A stretch of 5,346 bases of DNA. Origin: Methanosarcina sp. (GTDB taxonomy: Archaea; Halobacteriota; Methanosarcinia; Methanosarcinales; Methanosarcinaceae). Of the stretch, positions 1 through 5,346 are shown piece after piece. The notes beneath the pieces are model-generated. The model saw nothing but the letters and a program-made list of their open reading frames with translations, was not told the origin of the DNA and did no database searches. The stretch is from NCBI GenBank assembly GCA_003157235.1, contig PMJC01000467.1:1-5346 (forward strand), given 5' to 3'. The position numbers and the translations under genes are program-made. Positions within the stretch are counted from its first letter, which is position 1. Each line of letters begins with the position of its first letter.

Positions 1-1188
1 TGGGAAGGCATAGAACGTAAAGTTTAAGCTTCATTGATTACTGGTCATAACCTTGAGAATGTATCTATTACAGGGCGGGGGAAACTAGATGGACAGGGAA
101 AAGCCTGGTGGGCAGCTTATCTGCAGACAGTTAAGATCAGAGAAAAATCCGGCATTGTCGAAAGAGAGCCGGATAACCCGGAAGGATGTAATCTGAAATA
201 TCCTCGGCCAGGAGTAATCAATTTATACAATTGCAAAAACGTCTTCATAAGTGGAATAACAATTATCAACTAACCTGCATGGACCATACACCCGGATTAT
301 TGTAGTAATGTTATTATAAAAGACATTTCCATTATTCAGCCTTATGATTCGCCAAACACTGACGGCATTAATCCCGAATCATCTGACAATGTCAGGATAA
401 CAGGGTGTTTCATTGATTGCGGTGATGACTGCATAACTTTAAAATCTGGTTATAATGAACACGGAAGGGAAAAAGGGATACCATGTGAAAATATTGTTAT
501 TTCGGACTGCACTTTTTCTCATGGCCGAAGTGCAATAGGAATCGGAAGTGAAATGTCAGGAGGGGTTCGTAATGTAACAATATCAAATTGTGTTTTTCAG
601 GGAACACTACGTGGTCTACGACTGAAAACAGGGCGTTCAAGGGGTGGCGTTGTGGAGAATATCAGAGCATCAAATATTATTATGGATAATATTCTCGAAG
701 GAATTTCAGTTGATATGTATTATGAGTCAGGTTCTGATAAACCATTGCCTGTTAATGAAGGAACCCCTTTTTTTAGAAACATCAGGTTTTCAAGCATTTC
801 AGGCACTAACATTAAAGAGGCAATTAATATTTCAGGTTTACCTGAATCCCCTGTAGAGGAACTGGAACTCAGTGATATTTATTTTGAGTCAGAAAAGGGC
901 GTAATCTGCCAGTTTGGCCATAATATTACTTTCAGGAATGTAAAAGTAAAGATAAAGGGACCAGGATCCGTTTTCAACGTAAGGAAATCTGCCTTAGTAC
1001 AGTTCGATAATGTAATCCCTTATTTGTCTGATGAGAAATATCCGGCTATTTCACTTGATTCAGTATCTGGTGCGGTATTACGAAATTGTTCAGAGAGCGA
1101 AAATACTGATATCTATTTGAAGGCTGTTAATTCAAAGGATATAATTCTTTTGAATAATGTACTGGGAAGTGCCAGAGTTATCAAATAA
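1..1188 (+). pseudogene. GH28 polygalacturonase-like gene, 5' cut by window, two in-frame stop codons
   Basis: Reading frame 1 gives 395 codons of a right-handed beta-helix GH28 enzyme, the family that hydrolyses galacturonate linkages in pectin. The family signatures appear in order: WEG at the left edge, LDGQGKAWW (88-114), PAWTIHP (274-294), NTDGI (355-369), CGDDC (418-432), SHG (517-525), IGSEMSGGVRN (541-573) and RLK (619-627). The putative catalytic Asp codons lie at 361, 424 and 427, so they are 21 and 22 residues apart, as in fungal polygalacturonases. The frame is broken by TAA at 25-27, where relatives usually have an aromatic residue before ASLI, and by TAA at 271-273, where NSPxW is expected. 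There are no frameshifts, so the damage is two substitutions and probably recent, or it is sequence error. The ATG at 553 lies downstream of the catalytic Asps, so restarting there could not give an active enzyme. The N-terminus and any signal peptide are outside the window. The next hydrolase follows after 32 bases, suggesting a former operon. The family call is strong; pseudogene status rests on the two stops. Confidence 0.85.
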
Positions 1189-1220
1189 GTTCAATCCTTT
1201 CTTAATACGGAATTTGAACT

Positions 1221-2750
1221 ATGAAGAATATATTTATTATTGCAGCAGCAGCTTTACTTTTTGGGTGCAATTTATCATCTAGGCATAGTGGACCCAACTC
1301 ATGCAAATTTTTCCCTGCGTTGGGAGATGCACCTTTAAGTAACCTGTTTAAAGTAGAAGTAAATGGCAATGAAATCGCAGTTGAAAAAATAGAAAAATTT
1401 GATATCCCGATTCATTATGCTCATTTTGCATCCCATGGGTCAGAAAAGTTAAAAATCAAAGTTTCAACGGCTCAAAAAATCACCTCCTTCGCTATTAGTC
1501 CTCTAAGTAAACAAATTAAGGGTAAGGTTAAAAATAGTAAGCTTTTATTTACTCTTGTGCGCCCTGGATACTTTGCTGTAAAAATTAATGCAATGGATTA
1601 CCTTTTTATAATTATCGATTCGCTTACCGATTACAAGATGGATGTAAAGAATATGCAATTTGTCAACATAACAGAATATGGCGTCGATAATACCGGTAAA
1701 ACTCTGGAAACTGTTAATATTCAAAAAACCATTGACGAAGTCGCGGCTTTGGGTGGCGTGCTTTTTTTCCCGAAAGGCATCTATAAAACAGGCCAGATCA
1801 ATTTTAAAAGTAATATGTGTGTTTTGCTTGACGATGGTGCATTAATAAAAGGGAGTACAAATCCTGCTGATTACCCTGAGAAGACTTTAATTAGAATGGA
1901 TAGCATTAAGAATTTTAAATTGCTTGGTTATGGCACGATTGACGGGGCTGGGTGGGAAGGACTCAGACGCAATGGAGCAAAGGAATATTATCTCATTTAT
2001 GCTTCGAACTGCGAAAATATTTTAATGGACGGCATTATACTCAGGGACCCTACATTCTGGAATACAAGGGTTTTCCGATCAAAACATTTCTATATGAAAA
2101 ATATTAAGGTACTTAATAACAGGCCATATAAAAACTGGACTAATACTGATGGCGTTGATTTTGACTCATCAACAGATTGTTCTCTTGTCCATTCACTAAT
2201 GCATTGCGGCGATGATAACCTGGTAGTTAAAGGCCTAGATAGCGAGAGGAAGTTTACAACTGAAAAAATACTTTTTCAGGATGTTCTTGTATTAAGCAAT
2301 TCGGCTGCTGCGAAAATTGGTACTGAAACCTGCATCAAAGAGTTTAATAATATTGTTTTCAAAAACATTGATGTAATTAAATGTAAAAGAGGAATGGTAA
2401 TCGATGGTTTTGATTCGGCAATCATAAGAAATGTTGTTTTTGAAAATATAAATATTGAAAACTTTGACTTTAGCGGGAATGAGGGGCCACGCGTAATTGA
2501 TCTTGAAATCACTAATAATAGTTGGAGGAAATGTCTGGGTTTATGCCGGATAGATAGTGTAAGGCTGACAAATGTTAATGTTTATTGCCCTGGTGACGGC
2601 GTAACGTCGCAAATGCATGGGAGAACCAAGGAATTCAATATTAGCAACATTATGATTCAGAATTTTAAAATTAATGGTAACCTTGTGACTTCTCCTAAAG
2701 ATGCTGATATAAATATAAATGGATTTGTCCAATCGGTTTTTTTCAAGTAA
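1221..2750 (+). CDS. GH28/GH49-clan beta-helix glycoside hydrolase, lipoprotein
   Basis: This is a 509-residue lipoprotein. A short basic start and hydrophobic stretch (residues 4-14) end in the lipobox LFGC, with Cys16 as the lipidated residue, so it should be anchored in the outer or inner membrane facing the periplasm or surface. Residues about 28-135 resemble the Ig-like N-terminal domain of GH49 enzymes. The parallel beta-helix starts near 147 (NITEYGVDNTG) and includes GGVLFFPKGIYKTG (178-191), NTDGVD (308-313) and CGDDN (329-333). Asp310, Asp331 and Asp332 have the 21/22-residue spacing of the GH28 catalytic triad (Asp180/201/202 in Aspergillus PGII). The GH28 His-Gly and R-x-K motifs are not evident; KIGTET (365-370) and RGMVIDGFD (390-398) occupy that region. 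It is therefore a divergent clan GH-N enzyme, probably acting on a galacturonate-containing or related glycan, but the exact linkage cannot be read. The start at 1221 is chosen because it gives a full signal peptide directly. It is probably co-transcribed with the broken GH28 gene upstream and converges on the sigma gene. Confidence 0.85.
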   Translation: MKNIFIIAAAALLFGCNLSSRHSGPNSCKFFPALGDAPLSNLFKVEVNGNEIAVEKIEKFDIPIHYAHFASHGSEKLKIKVSTAQKITSFAISPLSKQIKGKVKNSKLLFTLVRPGYFAVKINAMDYLFIIIDSLTDYKMDVKNMQFVNITEYGVDNTGKTLETVNIQKTIDEVAALGGVLFFPKGIYKTGQINFKSNMCVLLDDGALIKGSTNPADYPEKTLIRMDSIKNFKLLGYGTIDGAGWEGLRRNGAKEYYLIYASNCENILMDGIILRDPTFWNTRVFRSKHFYMKNIKVLNNRPYKNWTNTDGVDFDSSTDCSLVHSLMHCGDDNLVVKGLDSERKFTTEKILFQDVLVLSNSAAAKIGTETCIKEFNNIVFKNIDVIKCKRGMVIDGFDSAIIRNVVFENINIENFDFSGNEGPRVIDLEITNNSWRKCLGLCRIDSVRLTNVNVYCPGDGVTSQMHGRTKEFNISNIMIQNFKINGNLVTSPKDADININGFVQSVFFK

Positions 2751-2872
2751 TTTTTCGAGCAGTATGATTATCAACAGTAACTATTATCGATAGCCACCAA
2801 ACAAACAAGGAAATTTACATTTTTGATAATGATTGGGGAAGAAAGATCATATTAAAGTGATTGTAACAAATT
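2751..2872. other. Convergent gene-end spacer
   Basis: These 122 bases lie between two stop codons that face each other, the hydrolase stop at 2748-2750 and the sigma stop at 2873-2875. A bidirectional terminator would be expected, but I see no GC-rich stem with a T-run. The only pairing noted is ATTATCAA (2767-2774) with TTGATAAT (2823-2830) across a 48-base loop, which is weak. Confidence 0.4.
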
Positions 2873-3460
2873 CTATTTATGTAATAAGTAATAAGCAATA
2901 ATAATGAATTTTAAATATTCCTCAAGGAATCCTCTTAAAAATTGTATTGCCTTCCCGATCCTTACTTCAACTGTTCTGATTGAAATATTGAGTTTATCTG
3001 CAATTTCATAGTATTTCAGATTCTGGGTACGATTCATTAAGAAAGCTAGTGAAAGGTCAGTAGGCATCTGTTTCAAGGCATTGGAAATTTGTTCTTCAAG
3101 TTCAGAATATATGACATAACTTTCTGTATTATTTTCGAAAAGCTCCTCATTATTTAAGACAAAATCGGAATATTTATTTTTAATCGCCAAATGCCGAATA
3201 TAATCAAGGCAATCATTTTGAACAGCTTTTAATAAATAGGATTTTAAAGATTTTGATATCAATAATTGTTCGTGAGCCGTCCAGAGGTCTACAAAAACAT
3301 TCTGAACAATTTCCTTTGATTCTTCAGTATTATGTAAAAATGTATTTGCAAAAGAAACCAAATCAGAATAATAGGAGGTAAAAACAAAAGAAAATGCCAT
3401 TTTATCTCCCGATAATAATTTTCCAATTATGAACTTTTCGTCAATAAGATCCATCTTCAT
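2873..3460 (-). CDS. ECF RNA polymerase sigma-70 factor, Bacteroidetes type
   Basis: This 195-residue protein has the length and layout of the Bacteroidetes-expanded ECF sigma factors that switch on Sus-like transport operons. Region 2 spans about residues 22-91: AFSFVFTSYYSDLVSFA, then EIVQNVFVDLW (50-60), the core-binding and -10-recognition part, ending in DYIRH (87-91). Region 4 spans about 118-177, with the helix-turn-helix YYEIADKLNISIRTVE (150-165) for -35 recognition. A hydrophobic tail, FIIIAYYLL (185-193), closes the protein, as is common in this subfamily. The stop is TAG at 2873-2875. The ATG at 3458-3460 is used; Met3 at 3452-3454 is an equally possible start, and no clear Shine-Dalgarno sequence helps to choose. 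The gene lies back to back with the anti-sigma gene at 3806, whereas such pairs are more often co-directional. The likely partner is that FecR-like protein, and the likely target is the receptor operon; both are inferred from position. Confidence 0.92.
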   Translation of the reverse strand: MKMDLIDEKFIIGKLLSGDKMAFSFVFTSYYSDLVSFANTFLHNTEESKEIVQNVFVDLWTAHEQLLISKSLKSYLLKAVQNDCLDYIRHLAIKNKYSDFVLNNEELFENNTESYVIYSELEEQISNALKQMPTDLSLAFLMNRTQNLKYYEIADKLNISIRTVEVRIGKAIQFLRGFLEEYLKFIIIAYYLLHK

Positions 3461-3805
3461 TCTAATGTTTAAATCTATTAAATTTAATTCAATAAGGATA
3501 GTATTGAACAGAATATTTTATATTCTATTTGAAACTCATATATTTATTAATTTAGTTGTAAAATGTTGAGAGTAAGGTTGCAAATAAATTATCAGTACTT
3601 AATTATTTTATTGAAAGAAATAGATTTTCTTTGTATCATTGAGAGAAAACCTGATATTACTTTTTTATAAGATTATTCTGAGTTGACTTATCTATGTAAG
3701 ACATCTTCCCGAATAATGAAAGTTACTATAGGTATTTCTGATAATATTGAATTGTTAATTGTGGTATTTTGTTTTACAAACGCCATTTGTTAGAATAACT
3801 GTGCA
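3461..3805. promoter_or_regulatory. Divergent intergenic region between sigma and anti-sigma genes
   Basis: These 345 AT-rich bases hold no open reading frame of note and must carry the promoters for both the leftward sigma gene and the rightward anti-sigma gene. I searched both strands for the Bacteroidetes housekeeping -7 box TAnnTTTG and found no exact match. Two perfect 7-base inverted repeats are visible, at 3510-3526 and at 3672-3678/3711-3717. A shorter one (ACAAA/TTTGT) lies at 3776-3790, just before the anti-sigma start. No promoter can be assigned by eye; an ECF-dependent promoter is possible, because these systems are often self-regulated. Confidence 0.5.
3510..3526. repeat. Perfect 7-base inverted repeat upstream of the sigma gene
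   Basis: The arms AGAATAT and ATATTCT are perfectly complementary around a TTT spacer. The site lies 50-66 bases upstream of the sigma start codon. It could be an operator half-site pair or a small hairpin in the leader, but in such AT-rich DNA it may also be chance. Only the symmetry is observed; function is a guess. Confidence 0.3.
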
Positions 3806-4855
3806 ATGGAATCTTTAAATCATACAGACTACGAACAACTAATTTTTAAAATTTTAGCTGGCGAAGCTTCCGGTGAAGAAGTATCGCTGGTAAAGAACTG
3901 GGTGAGGTCTTCGCCTCAGAATCATAATCATTATCTTCGGGTGAAAAATCTTTTGGAAATCTCCGGCAAACCTTTAAAACTATCAGAGAATGAGATTAAA
4001 ATGGGACTCTTATATGTTATGGAGCGCATTGAGTCTTCATCAACAAAAAGAATGTGGCAGAACTTGCAGAAAATTGCTGCCGTATTGCTCCTTCCGGTTT
4101 TATTGGCTACATTATTGTTGACTTCTCATTATGTCAGGAAAGAATCCAAAAGCCAAATTGCATATAATGAGTTTTCTACCCCTCTGGGATCAAGATCAAA
4201 TATTAAGCTTGCCGATGGTTCGGTAGTCTGGCTCAATTCAGGAAGTACTCTTAAATATCCGGTATCTTTCGGTTCCAGGAAGCGAGTTGTTTATTTGACA
4301 GGCGAAGCATTATTCGAAGTGAAATCAGATAATTCATTACCATTCATTGTAGAGACTTCAAAAATCAAAGTAAGAGCGACAGGAACTCTGTTTAATGTCA
4401 AAGAGTCAACCCCGGACAACCTTACAGAAGTAACCCTTGCTGAAGGCAAGGTTGCTGTTTTTAAATCTGTACTAGGAGAGGACGGGCAGCTTATTTCTAA
4501 TATGCTTCCTAACCAGCATCTTATTTGTAATACAGGAGATGATACACACTCACTTCAGGATGAAGATGCTTATCCGTTTTACGCTTGGAAAAATGGCGAA
4601 CTGATTTTCAGAAATGAGCCTTTGAAAAATATTGTTAAAGAACTCAGTCAATTTTTTAATGTAGATATCGAAATTCAAGGAAAAGAAATACAGGAGCTAC
4701 CTATACGAGGAACCTTTGAAAATGAATCACTTAATGAAATATTGAAATTGCTTAAAATTATTTCTCCAATTAATTATAAGGAAATTGATAGGATCCAGAT
4801 TAATAATGACAAGTTTAGCAAACGTAAAATAATTATTTCTCCGCAAATTAAATAG
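3806..4855 (+). CDS. FecR-family anti-sigma factor with DUF4974 C-terminal domain
   Basis: This 349-residue inner-membrane protein should hold the ECF sigma factor inactive and release it when the outer-membrane receptor signals substrate. The cytoplasmic N-terminal part, residues 1-85, has the usual opening (YEQLIFKILAGEASGEEVSLV, 9-29) with a helical sigma-binding region and a Trp at 32. One membrane segment spans about 90-108 (IAAVLLLPVLLATLLLTSH). The periplasmic FecR domain covers about 122-220, with TPLGSRSNIKLADGSVVWLN (125-144), YLTGEALFEV (163-172), FIVET (180-184) and ATGTLFNV (191-198). The C-terminal DUF4974 domain is about 266-333 (FRNEPLKNIVKELSQFFNV, 268-286, then GTFENESLNEIL, 302-313). 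All parts are present and the length is typical. The start ATG lacks an obvious ribosome binding site. It is divergent from the sigma gene and lies 128 bases before the SusC-like receptor on the same strand. The cognate pairing is inferred from adjacency. Confidence 0.93.
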   Translation: MESLNHTDYEQLIFKILAGEASGEEVSLVKNWVRSSPQNHNHYLRVKNLLEISGKPLKLSENEIKMGLLYVMERIESSSTKRMWQNLQKIAAVLLLPVLLATLLLTSHYVRKESKSQIAYNEFSTPLGSRSNIKLADGSVVWLNSGSTLKYPVSFGSRKRVVYLTGEALFEVKSDNSLPFIVETSKIKVRATGTLFNVKESTPDNLTEVTLAEGKVAVFKSVLGEDGQLISNMLPNQHLICNTGDDTHSLQDEDAYPFYAWKNGELIFRNEPLKNIVKELSQFFNVDIEIQGKEIQELPIRGTFENESLNEILKLLKIISPINYKEIDRIQINNDKFSKRKIIISPQIK

Positions 4856-4918
4856 GCTATACTTTTTAATTGAATTTAAACCGGCTTCCGATCTCTATTT
4901 TTAAAACTCCTGAGTCTA

Positions 4919-4944
4919 GATAATCAAAGTATTATCGGTTTTTT
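4919..4944 (+). terminator. Weak hairpin with T-run between anti-sigma and receptor genes
   Basis: A perfect 6-base stem, GATAAT (4919-4924) with ATTATC (4931-4936), has a 6-base loop and is followed by GG and six T residues (4939-4944). This is the shape of an intrinsic terminator, but the stem is short and AT-rich, so any termination would be partial. It could lower or decouple receptor transcription relative to the anti-sigma gene, or it could be chance. Confidence 0.3.
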
Positions 4945-4983
4945 CATATAAAGGCATAATTTTTATATCCTATACTTTTCGTC

Positions 4984-5346
4984 ATGAAACTAACTATTTT
5001 GTTTTTTATCCTACTCTTACTGTTTACTTCTGGTCTTGCATCTGCTCAAATGTCCAGGATTAGCCTGAGCATGAAAGATACACCTATTGAAAAGATTTTG
5101 GATGAAATAGAAAAAAACTCAGAATATTATTTCCTCTTTAATCAGAAAATGATAGATGTAAAAAGAAGAGTCGATGTAGAAGTTGTTGATACTCCTGTTA
5201 AGAATGTATTGGATTCAATTTTTTATTTGAGTGGAATCGCCTTCTTTCAGGACGGACGACAGATAATCTTATTGCCGGTAAATATTATCGCTAAACAAGA
5301 TGTTTTATCCAAAAGCGGAATTGTTACCGGTGTAATCACGGATGAG
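4984..5346 (+). CDS. SusC-like TonB-dependent receptor with STN domain, N-terminal part (3' cut by window)
   Basis: The first 121 codons of a much larger outer-membrane receptor are present, and the frame is open to the last base. Residues 1-21 form a signal peptide with a long hydrophobic core and an ASA|Q signal peptidase I site. Residues about 27-98 form an STN (secretin/TonB short N-terminal) domain: ISLSMKDTPIEKILDEIEK (26-44), YYFLFNQKMI (48-57), DTPVKNVLDSIF (69-80) and QIILLP (93-98). From residue 112, GIVTGVITDE is the typical start of a carboxypeptidase-regulatory-like domain that precedes the plug and barrel in SusC proteins. An STN domain in a receptor next to a FecR-type anti-sigma gene is the usual arrangement for transmembrane signalling, so this receptor probably both imports glycan and triggers the sigma factor. 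A SusD partner would be expected downstream, outside the window. Without the barrel, a siderophore-type receptor is not formally excluded, but the hydrolases nearby favour glycan uptake. Confidence 0.88.
   Translation, partial: MKLTILFFILLLLFTSGLASAQMSRISLSMKDTPIEKILDEIEKNSEYYFLFNQKMIDVKRRVDVEVVDTPVKNVLDSIFYLSGIAFFQDGRQIILLPVNIIAKQDVLSKSGIVTGVITDE

Noticed and set aside
34..273. A separate small gene starting at TTG 34
   Set aside because: It is the stretch of GH28 frame between the two nonsense codons; it has no credible start and its sequence continues the family pattern on both sides.
25..273. Alternative genetic code or programmed stop readthrough at the two TAA codons
   Set aside because: The stops fall on different expected residues, all other genes here use TAA or TAG as normal terminators, and no recoding element is apparent near either stop.
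644..856. Open frame of 70 codons inside the GH28 gene in another frame
   Set aside because: It overlaps family-conserved GH28 sequence in frame 1 and has no recognisable domain of its own.
2276..2774. Two minus-strand open frames (2276-2512 and 2541-2774)
   Set aside because: They lie antisense to the well-supported beta-helix hydrolase, are short, and show no family motif.
3683..3719. TTGACT resembling a proteobacterial -35 box ahead of the anti-sigma gene
   Set aside because: No matching -10 box lies at the right distance, and Bacteroidota housekeeping promoters use a different consensus.
3502..3751. Three copies of TATTGAA in the divergent intergenic region (3502, 3609, 3745)
   Set aside because: Seven-base AT-rich words recur easily by chance here; spacing is irregular and there is no symmetry or fixed distance to either gene.

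Overview
The window looks like part of a carbohydrate-utilisation locus (PUL-type) from a member of the Bacteroidota. The evidence is a Bacteroidetes-type ECF sigma factor, a FecR-type anti-sigma factor with a C-terminal DUF4974/STN-like domain, and the start of a SusC-like TonB-dependent receptor with an STN domain. Two right-handed beta-helix glycoside hydrolases of the pectin-degrading type accompany them. The DNA is AT-rich, ribosome binding sites are weak or absent, and no exact TAnnTTTG (-7) promoter box was found in the intergenic stretches; the first two points are common in this phylum.

Layout. Positions 1-1188 (+) hold the 3' part of a GH28 polygalacturonase-type gene that runs in from the left edge. 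Its frame is intact, but two TAA codons (25-27 and 271-273) interrupt it where the family has sense residues, so I call it a pseudogene. After 32 bases, 1221-2750 (+) encodes a complete 509-residue lipoprotein with a GH49-N-like beta-sandwich and a GH28/GH49-clan beta-helix. It converges on the ECF sigma factor at 2873-3460 (-). A 345-base AT-rich intergenic region (3461-3805) separates the sigma gene from the divergently transcribed anti-sigma gene at 3806-4855 (+). After 128 bases the SusC-like receptor starts at 4984 and leaves the window at 5346.

How the parts may work together. By analogy with known Sus-type/ECF systems, the receptor imports oligosaccharide across the outer membrane. Its periplasmic STN domain reports substrate to the FecR-like anti-sigma protein in the inner membrane, which then releases the sigma factor to transcribe the receptor operon. 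The hydrolases suggest galacturonate-containing pectin as substrate; this is inferred from family and neighbourhood only. The main oddities are the doubly interrupted GH28 gene, the divergent rather than co-directional sigma/anti-sigma arrangement, and the non-canonical active site outside the catalytic aspartates in the second hydrolase. I see no RNA gene, insertion sequence, CRISPR array or wholly new system here.
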